NCBI GenBank assembly: GCA_947505245.1
Contig: CANNIZ010000033.1
Coordinates: forward strand, 1 to 48,158
DNA length: 48,158 nucleotides
Direction of reading: 5' to 3'
DNA from: Pseudomonadota bacterium
Lineage (GTDB): Bacteria > Myxococcota_A > UBA796 > GCA-2862545
Shown here: piece by piece, positions 35,285 through 44,137 of the stretch
Layout of the letters: every line of letters starts with the position of its first letter
How positions within the stretch are numbered: the first letter of the stretch is position 1
Position numbers and translations under genes: made by a program
Notes under the pieces: generated by a model
Told to the model about the DNA's origin: nothing
Databases searched by the model: none
The model's input: the letters and a program-made list of their open reading frames with translations, nothing else

Positions 35285-36072
35285 AAATGCTCGACCGGAC
35301 GCACCTCCGAGCAGGGCCGACACATCGACGACGGCAGGCCCGTGTTCCGCCGTGTGCGGCCGGCGACCGCCTTGAACACCGGCCCGCTCGCGTCTTCGTC
35401 GCACTGCAGGCAGTCGTTGATCGACCCGTCCGCGTTGTTGTAGGGCGCGTCCAACGAGGCAAGGCACACCGCGCCGCACAAATCGCGCGTGTGCAGCGTG
35501 TTGTAGGCCCACACCTGCGCGCACGGGTGGGTGAACCCGATCGCTTCGATGCACGTCACGAGGTCCTCCACGGGCGCGGCGAGGTTGGCGAGCCCACAGG
35601 CGCGGACGGGCTCGGTGAGGTCGGGTTGCTCCATGTAGACCGCCAGATCGTCGAGCGTGGAGCACACGCCGCAGCCGCCGAAGTGCGTGAGTTGGCCGCC
35701 TGCCCGCGTGGCCTCCTGCGGCGTCGGGAACGTCGCCAGCCGATAGGTGTGGTCGCCTTCAGGCAGCAGCGCGCACACGGGGTCGTCCCCGGTCGCCGGC
35801 GCGGGAACGTCCGCGGCGTAGGGGTCCGCCGCCAACGCGGCGAACGGCTCTGCGAGGCGCCAGGTCCGCAGCTCAGCGCGGTCCGCGGCCGGGTAGCTCG
35901 GCGGCGTCCAGGGATCGCCACCGCACTCGCACGTGGTCCCACACGCGTCCGCACCGAGCCCGGTGCTCGCGTTCGGTGCGCCAAACAGCGTCTCGCCGCC
36001 GCACGTGGGCGGGGGCGACTCGCCACAGCCCAGCGGAACAAGCGCCAGCACAACCCATCGCCATCGGTTCAT
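35266..36072 (-). CDS. Cys-rich lipoprotein, unknown family
   Basis: 268 aa. Lipobox VPLGC. Seventeen cysteines in all, many in CxxC or CxxxC pairs: CGVC, CGAVC, CLQC, CRPC. The C-terminal block (VAGRTRRNTGLPSSMCRPC) looks strongly conserved in character and suggests a distinct fold, but I cannot name the family. The cysteines could form disulfides or bind metal. ATG 36072 with AGGA about 9 nt upstream. Divergent from the next lipoprotein gene with only 32 bp between starts. It lies 3 kb from the thioredoxin-like selenoprotein candidate, which could in principle fold such proteins; that link is speculation. Confidence 0.82.
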   Translation of the reverse strand: MNRWRWVVLALVPLGCGESPPPTCGGETLFGAPNASTGLGADACGTTCECGGDPWTPPSYPAADRAELRTWRLAEPFAALAADPYAADVPAPATGDDPVCALLPEGDHTYRLATFPTPQEATRAGGQLTHFGGCGVCSTLDDLAVYMEQPDLTEPVRACGLANLAAPVEDLVTCIEAIGFTHPCAQVWAYNTLHTRDLCGAVCLASLDAPYNNADGSINDCLQCDEDASGPVFKAVAGRTRRNTGLPSSMCRPCSEVRPVEHFYSSPE

Positions 36073-36104
36073 GCGACAATCCTAGCTCAACCTGCGGAGG
36101 CGAT

Positions 36105-36590
36105 TTGCGACCTGCTTGGATGCTGCTCACGGGAGCCCTCGGCGTCACGGCCTGCACGCCCGATCCGGACTCCGGAACGGACTCCAATGCAGACACCGAC
36201 ACGGACACCAACACCGACACCGCGGCCAACGTGTTCGACGTCGATTTCACCGGCACCGGCTACGGTGTCGACGCCAACAAGCCCGTCCACTACGCCCTCG
36301 TCCACCTCACCGAGCGCACCGTAATCGCGATCGTCGACGGCACCGTCCCCACCGACGGCGCGCTCGCCGCGTCGTTCCCGCAGTCGATCACCACGACCGA
36401 CGTCGGCCTCGCCGTGGTCTGGTACATCGATGTCAACGACGTCGCCGGCTGCCAGGACCCGGGCGACCTGATCTGGGGCGACGACCAATGGACCGTCGCG
36501 GTGCCCGACCACGCGACCACCGATCAGGCCGTCAGCTTCGCGTACACGTCGGAGTTCACCCCCGTGTGTTGGGCGTTCAACCAGATGTAG
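36105..36590 (+). CDS. Small lipoprotein, unknown function
   Basis: 161 aa from TTG 36105, chosen because GGAGG ends 4 nt upstream and the signal sequence then starts correctly (MRPAWMLLTGALGVTAC, lipobox GVTAC); the longer frame from 35976 runs into the opposite-strand gene. An Asp/Thr/Asn linker follows the lipid anchor. The rest is a single beta-rich domain (HYALVHLTERTVIAIVDG, LAVVWYIDVNDVAGC) with two cysteines. It resembles small IgG-like or transthyretin-like secreted domains in composition, without a recognisable signature. Confidence 0.7.
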   Translation: MRPAWMLLTGALGVTACTPDPDSGTDSNADTDTDTNTDTAANVFDVDFTGTGYGVDANKPVHYALVHLTERTVIAIVDGTVPTDGALAASFPQSITTTDVGLAVVWYIDVNDVAGCQDPGDLIWGDDQWTVAVPDHATTDQAVSFAYTSEFTPVCWAFNQM

Positions 36591-36644
36591 GGCGCGCCGG
36601 GTTCGCGCGCCTCTGTGGTACCATCGCGGGCTACGGAGACCCCC

Positions 36645-39065
36645 ATGCCGCGCGCGTCTTTGCTCGTCGCCCTCCTCGCGACGGGCTGTCTGTACAACAA
36701 GTCGCTCTACGACGATCGGGTCGAAGCGATCACAGATGCGGACGGCGACGGCTACGCGCGCGCCGACGATTGCGATGACGACGACGCGACCGCGTTCCCA
36801 AGCGCCGACGAAGTTCCGGCCGACGGGATCGACCAGGACTGCGACGGCGGCGACCTCTGCCACGCCGACACCGACGGCGACGGGTTCGGCAGCGCAGCGC
36901 TGGTCGCTTCGACCGACCTCGACTGTGACGACGACGGCGAGTCCGCGGACACCACGGACTGCGACCCGGCAGACCCCGAAGTGTTTCCCGGCGCGGACGA
37001 GGTGTTCTACGACGGCGTCGACCAGAACTGCACTCCGGAAGACGACGACGACGCCGATGGAGACGGGTTCGCCGCGTACGACCTGGACGGCACCGACTGC
37101 GACGACACCGACGCGGAACTTCACCCTGGGCTCCACCGCACGTTCGAGGTCCCCTCGACGGACTACCCCACCATCCAGTCGGCGATCGACGCGACGTGCG
37201 ACGGAGACGTGGTGCAGCTCGCGGACCAGGTGTTCGAAGAGAGCATCGACCTCGGACACCGCGACATCTCCGTCCTCGGAACGGGATGGACGTCCCTGCG
37301 CGGCGCCCCCGATGACAACGGGCCCGTCGTCCGGCTCTCGCGCGGCACCCTGGACACGATGTGGATCGAACAGCACGACAGCACCGAAGACGGCAGCTGT
37401 ATTCGCGTGGAGCACGGGAAGGACGTGTACATCGGCGCCCACACGAGCCGCTGCACCACCACCGGGGATGGAGGCGGCGTCTACGTGAGCGACTCTGCCG
37501 GCGTGACGATCCGCAACCAGCACAACGACGACGAGGCCGGCGGCGACGGCGGCGGCGTTTACGTGCGCGACAGCTCAGACGTGCACCTGACGGGCCTGAC
37601 GCTGCAGAACAACAAAGCCGGCCGAAATGGCGGCGGCCTCTACCTCGAAGGAATCGACGGGGTCTGGTTCCGCGAACAGGACGCGGCGGTCGCGAACTCC
37701 GCGGGCGAGGCCGGGGGCGCGTTCTACCTCACCGACGTGACCGGCATCGACTCCGACCTGGTGTTGCTGTTCTCGAACCGCTCCGCAGACGTCGGCAGCT
37801 CCGCAGCCATCGCGGGCGCCAGCGCAGGTCGAATCCGCGACTGGGCCGTGGTCGACAGCATGGGCGAAGGCCAGGCGGCCCTGTATCTGCAGGGCCACCT
37901 CGACCTCGGCAACCTGTTCGTCGTGAACTCCGAGGGGGCCGGTATCTACGTCGTGCCCAACGCCGGAGATGACGTCACCCTGCAGAACCTCCTGCTGCTG
38001 AACAACGCGAGCACGGCACTCGTCGTGCGATCCGACGTACCCCACGCGCTCACGATCACGAACTCCATCCTCGCCTACAACAAAGGCTACGGGCTGCTGT
38101 CCACCGGCACGGCGGACCCCGACGTATCGTACTCCGACCTGTTCGCGAACGACGGGGACAACTATTCTGGCCTGCCGGACATGTTCGGGATCGAAGGCAA
38201 CCTCGAAAGCGACCCGCGCTTCCTGCAGTACCCGTCCACGCTCAACCTGAATGCGACGCTGTTCCTGCTCGGACCCGACTCGACGCTCAAACACGTTGGA
38301 AATCCGGAGTTGCTGAACCCCGACGGCTCGCGATCGGACATGGGAATGTGGGCCGGGCCCGACGCGCTCTACTACGAGTCCTACGACGACGTAGACGAAG
38401 ACGCTCTATACGACGGCTGGGAGAGCGAGTACGGCCTCGACCCGGCAACGGACGATGCGGCACTCGACCCCGACGGCGACGGCCTCACCAGCGCCGAGGA
38501 GTTCGCGCTCGGCACCATTCCAACGAGCTACGACTCGGACGGAGACGGCGCCTCGGACGACCTCGAAGTCGACGTCGGGACCGATCCAATCGACAAGAAC
38601 GACACCGCCGTCGACCCGTCGTGTGTCCAACCCACCGACCCCGCGGACCTCCAGCCGGCCGACCTCGCGCTGAGCGGCACCGTCGGCTGGGGCGACCTGT
38701 GGGTGGACCACACCTATGTGGGAATGGGCTTCCAGGTCGGCGGCGAGCACCACTGCACCGGCGTGTTCGCGCACGCGCCGAGCCTGATCCACGTCACCAT
38801 CCCGCCTGGGTGCCACGGTCTGTCCGGCAGCATCGGCATCGCAGCGTTCGGGGTCGGCGCCTGCGGTGACGGCGCGGTGTTCCGCATCCGCCAGGACGCG
38901 TCCCTCCTCTGGGAGAGCGGCACGCAGCTGGAGGCGCAGGTCGCGACGCCGTTCGGAACGCTCGCCGTCGTCCCAGGAACGGTCGATCTCGAGGTCGACC
39001 CCCTCACCGACAACGCCTGCGATCAGAGCGCCTGGCTCGATCTACTCGTCGACTGCGGACCGTGA
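36645..39065 (+). CDS. MopE-like lipoprotein: metal-binding repeats, beta-helix, NPCBM-like domain
   Basis: 806 aa from ATG 36645, with GGAGA 5 nt upstream. Lipobox ATGC. Residues 25-165 hold three MopE-type units (DDCDDDDATAFPSADEV with DGIDQDCDGGD, and two more), a family named after the copper-repressible surface protein MopE of Methylococcus. Next, from TDYPTIQSAIDA to about residue 560, a right-handed parallel beta-helix of Gly/Asn-rich rungs. Then a calcium-loop spacer (DPDGDGLTSAEEFALGT, DSDGDGASDDLEV), typical of thrombospondin-3-like repeats. The end (WGDLWVDHTYVGMGF, GVFAHAPSLIHVTIPPGC) resembles an NPCBM carbohydrate-binding module. Likely a surface protein binding cations and glycans. 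It is the first of two tandem paralogues. Confidence 0.88.
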   Translation: MPRASLLVALLATGCLYNKSLYDDRVEAITDADGDGYARADDCDDDDATAFPSADEVPADGIDQDCDGGDLCHADTDGDGFGSAALVASTDLDCDDDGESADTTDCDPADPEVFPGADEVFYDGVDQNCTPEDDDDADGDGFAAYDLDGTDCDDTDAELHPGLHRTFEVPSTDYPTIQSAIDATCDGDVVQLADQVFEESIDLGHRDISVLGTGWTSLRGAPDDNGPVVRLSRGTLDTMWIEQHDSTEDGSCIRVEHGKDVYIGAHTSRCTTTGDGGGVYVSDSAGVTIRNQHNDDEAGGDGGGVYVRDSSDVHLTGLTLQNNKAGRNGGGLYLEGIDGVWFREQDAAVANSAGEAGGAFYLTDVTGIDSDLVLLFSNRSADVGSSAAIAGASAGRIRDWAVVDSMGEGQAALYLQGHLDLGNLFVVNSEGAGIYVVPNAGDDVTLQNLLLLNNASTALVVRSDVPHALTITNSILAYNKGYGLLSTGTADPDVSYSDLFANDGDNYSGLPDMFGIEGNLESDPRFLQYPSTLNLNATLFLLGPDSTLKHVGNPELLNPDGSRSDMGMWAGPDALYYESYDDVDEDALYDGWESEYGLDPATDDAALDPDGDGLTSAEEFALGTIPTSYDSDGDGASDDLEVDVGTDPIDKNDTAVDPSCVQPTDPADLQPADLALSGTVGWGDLWVDHTYVGMGFQVGGEHHCTGVFAHAPSLIHVTIPPGCHGLSGSIGIAAFGVGACGDGAVFRIRQDASLLWESGTQLEAQVATPFGTLAVVPGTVDLEVDPLTDNACDQSAWLDLLVDCGP
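36760..36868 (+). repeat. 109-bp segment identical to 39210-39318
   Basis: The MopE-coding parts of the two tandem paralogues are identical over 109 bp and nearly identical for several hundred bases around it (offset 2450), including synonymous positions, while the beta-helix parts differ much more. This is a sign of recent gene conversion or selective homogenisation. Confidence 0.9.
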
Positions 39066-39076
39066 GGAGAAACCCC

Positions 39077-41722
39077 GTGTACAGCCGGAATCTGATGCAC
39101 CGCACGTCCTTGCTCGTCGCCCTCCTCACGACGGGCTGCCTGTACAACAAGTCGCTGTATGACGAGCGTGTGGGCGCGCTCACCGATGCGGACGGCGACG
39201 GCTACGCGAGCGCCGACGATTGCGATGACGACGACGCGACCGCGTTCCCAAGCGCCGACGAAGTTCCGGCCGACGGGATCGACCAGGACTGCGACGGCGG
39301 CGACCTCTGCCACGCCGATACGGACGGCGACGGGTTCGGCAGCGCAGCGCTGGTCGCGTCGACCGACCTCGACTGCGATGACGACGGCGAGTCCGCGGAC
39401 ACCACCGACTGCGACCCGGCGGACCCCGACGTGTTTCCCGACGCAGACGAGGTGTTCTACGACGGCGTCGACCAGAACTGCGCACCGGAAGACGATGACG
39501 ACGCGGACGGGGACGGGTTCGCCGCGTACGACCTGGACGGCACCGACTGCGACGACACCGACCCGGATCTTCACCCCGGGCTCGACCGCACGTTCGAGGT
39601 TCCCTCGACCGACTACCCCACCATCCAGTCCGCGATCGACGCCACCTGCGACGGCGACACCGTGCACATCGCGGGCGGCGTGTACTTCGAGAGCTTCGAC
39701 ATGGGGCATCGGGACATCGCCGTGATCGGCGAGAACTCGTCCATCCGCGGAAAGGACGGCGACACCGGTCCCGTCGTCCGAATGTCGCGCGGCAGCCTCG
39801 ACACGCTATGGATCGAGTACCACGCGGGCACCGAGAACGGCGGCTGCATCCGCGTCGAGCACGGCAAGGACGTGTACATCGGCGCCGCCACGTCAGACTG
39901 CAGCACCACAAAAGACGGCGGCGGCATCTACGTGTCCGACACCGACGGCCTTAGCATCCAGAGCCACCAAAACAACCACAAGGCCAGCGGCAACGGTGGC
40001 GCCATCTACATCCGCGACAGCGCCAACGTCCACCTCGAGGACATCGCCTCCAGCGACAACTCGGCCGGCGGCAACGGCGGCGCGATCTATGTCGAGAACG
40101 TCGACGGCCTCACGTTCTCCAACGACAGCTTCGGCACGAACAAGGCCGGAGGGGCAGGTGGAGCGCTCTACCTGAAGGACACGACCGGCATCGACTCGGA
40201 CCTCGCCCTGTTCGGCGACAACAGCTCCGTCGGCTTCGGAAGCACGGCCGCGATCATCGGCGGAAGCGACGGCCGAATCCGCGCCTGGGCTGTGCTCAAG
40301 AGCTACGGCGAAGGCCAGGCCGCCCTGTACCTGCAAGGCCGCCTCGACCTCGGCAACCTGTTCGTCGCGCAGTCCGACGGTGCCGGGATCCACGTCGTCC
40401 CCAACCCCGGCGACGACGTGACGCTGCAGAACCTGTCGGTGCTGGGCAATTCGAGTACGGGCCTGGTCGTGCACACCGACGACGCCAACGCCCTGTCGAT
40501 CGTCAATTCGATCATCGCCTACAACGGCGGCTACGGGCTGCTTTCCACCGGATCCGAACTTCCCTCCGTCTCTTATTCGGACCTGTACGCCAACACCGTC
40601 GCCGACTACTCGGGCATGTCGAACCTGACCGGCTTCAATGGCAACCTGCATGCCGCGCCCGGCTTCCTCGCCTACCCGTCCACGAACGACTTCCGCGCAT
40701 CGATGCTGCTGCTAAGGCCAGACTCCACTCTGATCGACGTCGGCGACCCCGCGATCCTCGACCCCGACGGCAGTCGCTCGGACCTGGGGATGATCGCCGG
40801 TCCCGACGCGATCCTGTTCGAGTATTACGACGACCTCGACGCGGACACGCTGTACGACGGGTGGGAGTCCGAGAACGGGCTCGACGGCTCCCGCGACGAC
40901 ACCACCGAAGATCCCGACCTCGACGGCCTCACGAACCTGGAGGAATTCGCCCTCGGCACGTGGGCCAACTCGAATGACTCCGACGACGACGGCGCAACCG
41001 ACAATGTCGAGGTGATCGCCAATACCGACCCGCTCGACGACACGAAGGCGCCGCCGTCATGCACGATCCAGGCCTTCGTCGGCGCCGCTCCGACCGCGTT
41101 CTATGCGCTCGAAGACGCCGGCAGCAGCACCCTCGTCGACTCCGCAGGTACCTACGACGCGACCCCCACAGGGACCGTCGACAAGGTCAGCGCCCAGGTC
41201 GGCGACGGCGCGCTGTTCGCGACGGGGTCCGCGTCCTCGACCGCGCCGTTCTCGGGCGCAGCGTTCACGTGGGCGGGCTGGGTACGCCTCGATTCGCTTT
41301 CGCCCGAGTTCCAGGCGGTAGCGAACCACGGCACCGGACCCCAGAGCTACACCGGCTGGAGCCTGCTGCTCACCACCGAAGGCGTGCCGCGGCTCTACAC
41401 CGAGTCGCTGACCGAACCGAACGAGAGGCTGCTCGACGCGCCGTTCGCGCTCACCCTGGGGCAGTGGACGCACCTCGCGGTCACGTTCGACGCCGGGTAC
41501 GCGACCCTGTTCGTGGACGGCTACGCGGTGTCCCAGTACGACGTCGGCTACGCCTCAATCGCGCAGGGCGACAACCCCTACACGCTCGCGCAGGACGGCA
41601 ACAACGGCGCACGCAACCTCGTCGGCGCGCTCGATGAGGTGGGGTTGTGGAACGTCGCCCTAAGCCGCGCAGACGTCGCCGCCCTCGCCGCCGACGGGGT
41701 TTGCAGTCTGCCGTCCCTCTAG
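39077..41722 (+). CDS. MopE-like lipoprotein paralogue with C-terminal LamG-like domain
   Basis: 881 aa from GTG 39077, with GAGGAG 7 nt upstream; GTG 39062 (overlapping the previous stop) and ATG 39095 are alternatives. The signal and lipobox (LLTTGC), the three MopE units, the beta-helix and the calcium-loop spacer match the preceding paralogue in order. From about residue 660 the paralogues part: here a LamG-like jellyroll follows (FYALEDAGS, TWAGWVRLDSLSP, GQWTHLAVTFDAGYATLFVDG, GARNLVGALDEVGLW), homologous to the lipoprotein encoded at 34402-35265. So the same stalk carries a different binding head. Probably co-transcribed with the previous gene, 11 bp apart. Confidence 0.88.
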   Translation: MYSRNLMHRTSLLVALLTTGCLYNKSLYDERVGALTDADGDGYASADDCDDDDATAFPSADEVPADGIDQDCDGGDLCHADTDGDGFGSAALVASTDLDCDDDGESADTTDCDPADPDVFPDADEVFYDGVDQNCAPEDDDDADGDGFAAYDLDGTDCDDTDPDLHPGLDRTFEVPSTDYPTIQSAIDATCDGDTVHIAGGVYFESFDMGHRDIAVIGENSSIRGKDGDTGPVVRMSRGSLDTLWIEYHAGTENGGCIRVEHGKDVYIGAATSDCSTTKDGGGIYVSDTDGLSIQSHQNNHKASGNGGAIYIRDSANVHLEDIASSDNSAGGNGGAIYVENVDGLTFSNDSFGTNKAGGAGGALYLKDTTGIDSDLALFGDNSSVGFGSTAAIIGGSDGRIRAWAVLKSYGEGQAALYLQGRLDLGNLFVAQSDGAGIHVVPNPGDDVTLQNLSVLGNSSTGLVVHTDDANALSIVNSIIAYNGGYGLLSTGSELPSVSYSDLYANTVADYSGMSNLTGFNGNLHAAPGFLAYPSTNDFRASMLLLRPDSTLIDVGDPAILDPDGSRSDLGMIAGPDAILFEYYDDLDADTLYDGWESENGLDGSRDDTTEDPDLDGLTNLEEFALGTWANSNDSDDDGATDNVEVIANTDPLDDTKAPPSCTIQAFVGAAPTAFYALEDAGSSTLVDSAGTYDATPTGTVDKVSAQVGDGALFATGSASSTAPFSGAAFTWAGWVRLDSLSPEFQAVANHGTGPQSYTGWSLLLTTEGVPRLYTESLTEPNERLLDAPFALTLGQWTHLAVTFDAGYATLFVDGYAVSQYDVGYASIAQGDNPYTLAQDGNNGARNLVGALDEVGLWNVALSRADVAALAADGVCSLPSL

Positions 41723-41739
41723 GCGGTGATTCGCCTAGA
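41718..41739. terminator. Bidirectional hairpin spanning both convergent stop codons
   Basis: TCTAGGCG, GTGATT loop, CGCCTAGA: a perfect 8-bp stem containing the stop TAG of the plus-strand gene in one arm and of the minus-strand gene in the other. It can form in both transcripts; no U-tract follows. Confidence 0.55.
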
Positions 41740-42592
41740 ACGCGAACTGCAGCGTGAAGGCCGCACCCGACAACACCACGAGCGACAGCCCCGTGGCCCC
41801 GTACGCGATCTGGTGGCCCTTGGCGGCGTCCAGCGCGTCCAGCGTGGTGGCGTCGCGCATGGCGCCGTTCTCCCCCGTCCACAGCACCGCCGAGCCCACG
41901 GCGCCCGCAGCGAGCACGCCACCTGCGATCGCGAACACCGGGAGCGGCTTGTGCGGCTTCTCCGGGACGACCGGCGGGGGCGGCAACACCGCGACGACCG
42001 GCGGCGGCGGTGGAGGCGGCGCCTCGACCACGGCGATGACCTCTTCGGCGAGTCCGGTGTTGATCACCAGCCTCTGACCGGGTTCGATGTACACGAACTT
42101 GCCGTACTTCATCGGGCCCGTGGGAGGCCCGACCTCGACGAGGTGCAGGCCCGCGTCGGCGGGCGTCGGAAACGCGACGATCATGCCGTCGAGCACGCCG
42201 ATGTACCGCTGCGGTGCAGGCGACAGCGCGAGCTCGCCCGGGGTAGCCGCGGGCGCCGCGAGGGCCTCCTTGTACCAGCCTTCGACGACCGGCCCGAGCT
42301 CGGGATTCCAGTACCCGGGCTTGACGCGCCCGGCCGCGCGGAACGAGTCCGCCGCCGAGTCGCGGTCGCCCGAGAACGCGAGCGCGGCGCCCTCGGCGAG
42401 CCAGAACCGGGCGAGCAGATCGGGACTCACGGACGGCCCGCAGCCAAGCGCCGAGCCCTCCATCTGCGAGATCGCGCGCTCGGCGTCTTCGAGGCGACCC
42501 TCGACGATCGCGGACTTGGCGACCTCGACGAGGCCCTGCGCGTCGGTGCAGCCGGCCGACGCCGTGTCGAGGAACAGACTCAACCACAACAT
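41735..42592 (-). CDS. Exported TPR-like protein with Pro-rich segment and C-terminal membrane helices
   Basis: 285 aa. A signal-like N-terminus ends at TASA (residue 13). Residues 17-115 are helical repeat-like (LVEVAKSAIVEGRLEDAERAI, LAEGAALAFSGDRDSAADSF), followed by a beta segment about 120-190, a Pro-rich stretch (EAPPPPPPPVV) and two hydrophobic helices near residues 215-235 and 260-280. It ends in QFAF. Proteins of this layout are common next to PEGA kinases in Myxococcota. Last gene of the four-gene unit that starts at 45166, 12 bp after the kinase gene. GGGGAG lies 6 nt before the ATG. Confidence 0.75.
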   Translation of the reverse strand: MLWLSLFLDTASAGCTDAQGLVEVAKSAIVEGRLEDAERAISQMEGSALGCGPSVSPDLLARFWLAEGAALAFSGDRDSAADSFRAAGRVKPGYWNPELGPVVEGWYKEALAAPAATPGELALSPAPQRYIGVLDGMIVAFPTPADAGLHLVEVGPPTGPMKYGKFVYIEPGQRLVINTGLAEEVIAVVEAPPPPPPPVVAVLPPPPVVPEKPHKPLPVFAIAGGVLAAGAVGSAVLWTGENGAMRDATTLDALDAAKGHQIAYGATGLSLVVLSGAAFTLQFAF

Positions 42593-42604
42593 GCGATCTC
42601 CCCG

Positions 42605-44137
42605 TTAATAGCCCGCTTCCCAGTCACCCGTCTCGACCCGCCACAAGAACCGCGTCGCGCTGCGCTTGCTTACCCGCACGTCCCGCACGATCTCGGACGC
42701 GCCGAACACCATCTTCACCTGGTGCGTGCCTTCGGTGAGCGCGAGCCTGGTGAGCGGCGTCGTGCCCTTCGACACGCCATCGACGAACACCTCGGCGCCG
42801 AGCGGCACGGACCCGAGCGTGACGTCCGCCGTCTTCGCCGCGGGCGCGGGCGGCTCCACCGGGGCCACCACGACCGGGACGGCCTTCTTTACCTCGGCCT
42901 TCGCGGCTACCTTTACCGGCTCGACCGGCGGCGGCTCGACCACGGGCGCCGCCACGACCACGGGCGGCGGAGCCACGACCGGAGGCGGCTCGACCTTCAC
43001 GGGCGGAGGCGCCACCACGATCGGCGCCGGCGGCGGCGGCGGCGTGAGCGCGCCGCTCGCGACGATTCCCGCCACGACGACCAGCGACAACACCACGACG
43101 ATGGCCAGCGTGCCGGCGACGGCGGGCGCCCACGGCGGCATCGCGCCCGGCGGCGGGGGCCCCGGCGGCGCGAGCGTCGGTGCGGCGAAGGCCTCCGTGC
43201 GGGTCATCTCGGTGACGACGTTACCGACGAGCTCGTCGTCCGGCATCACCGACACGTCCGACACCATGCGCTCGGCCCAGTCCCGAAGCGACTCACCGCC
43301 GATCTCGGCGCGCAGCCGACGCGTGAGGTCCTGTACGTCCTTCATCGACGGCCGATCGGACGGCGTAAAGCAGCGCATCCAATCGGCCAGCAGCGTGACG
43401 CGCTCCGTCGGGTCGGTCGCGATGTCGATCATGCCCGACGCCGGGAAGTACGCCGGGCGCTGCTTGTTCGGCATCTCCTGTTTGACCAGGCGGTACAACA
43501 CGACGCCCAGCGAGTACACATCGCCGGCCGGCGACTCCTCACCGTCCAGCCGCTCGGGCGCGATGTAGCCGGGCGTGCCGCCGAGGTTGGCTTTGGTGGC
43601 CGCTTCCCGCTCGGAGAAGTCGGCGCGCGCGATGCCGAAGTCGAGCAGCTTCACCTCGCCCGTCGGCGTGATCTGGATGTTCGCAGGCTTCAGATCGCGG
43701 TGAAGGATGTTCAACGGCTGCCCGTCGAGACCCGGGTGCTTGTACAGCTTGTGCAAGGTCCGAGCGACCTCTTCGACGACCTCCAGCGCGACGGATGGCG
43801 GGAACGCGTGCGCCTTCACCAGACGCGCCGCCGACGCGCCGTCCACGAAGTCCATCACCACGGCCCAACGGCCTGCGATGCGCACCGGCGGGTCCACCCC
43901 GACGATCGCGCGGTCGCGCACCAGGCCGAGGATTCGCGCCTCGTCGCGGAACCGCTGCAACATCTCCTCGTCGGCCACCTCGGCCTTCAACAGCTTGATG
44001 GCGACGTCCTTGAAGAACCCGTTCGGTCCCTCGAGGCGCGCCCGGTAAACCTGCCCGAAGCCGCCGGCGCCGATCACGCCGAGGATGCGGTAGCGACGCC
44101 CCGAGGCGGAGACGTGGTTGTCTTCGATCGCGCTCAT
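42605..44137 (-). CDS. Ser/Thr protein kinase with C-terminal PEGA domain
   Basis: 510 aa. Kinase domain residues about 16-275: GVIGAGGFGQVY glycine loop, VAIKLLK lysine, ILHRDLKPANI catalytic loop, LDFGIAR (DFG intact), GTPGYIAPERL. A Pro-rich juxtamembrane stretch, one transmembrane helix (AIVVVLSLVVVAGIVA, about 345-365), a second very Pro/Val-rich stalk, and a PEGA domain at the end (VTLGSVPLGAEVFVDGVSKG, TPLTRLALTEGTHQVKMVF). The PEGA domain should lie outside the cytoplasmic membrane and may sense or bind envelope material. Start codon overlaps the upstream stop (ATGA). Its substrates are unknown. Confidence 0.94.
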   Translation of the reverse strand: MSAIEDNHVSASGRRYRILGVIGAGGFGQVYRARLEGPNGFFKDVAIKLLKAEVADEEMLQRFRDEARILGLVRDRAIVGVDPPVRIAGRWAVVMDFVDGASAARLVKAHAFPPSVALEVVEEVARTLHKLYKHPGLDGQPLNILHRDLKPANIQITPTGEVKLLDFGIARADFSEREAATKANLGGTPGYIAPERLDGEESPAGDVYSLGVVLYRLVKQEMPNKQRPAYFPASGMIDIATDPTERVTLLADWMRCFTPSDRPSMKDVQDLTRRLRAEIGGESLRDWAERMVSDVSVMPDDELVGNVVTEMTRTEAFAAPTLAPPGPPPPGAMPPWAPAVAGTLAIVVVLSLVVVAGIVASGALTPPPPPAPIVVAPPPVKVEPPPVVAPPPVVVAAPVVEPPPVEPVKVAAKAEVKKAVPVVVAPVEPPAPAAKTADVTLGSVPLGAEVFVDGVSKGTTPLTRLALTEGTHQVKMVFGASEIVRDVRVSKRSATRFLWRVETGDWEAGY

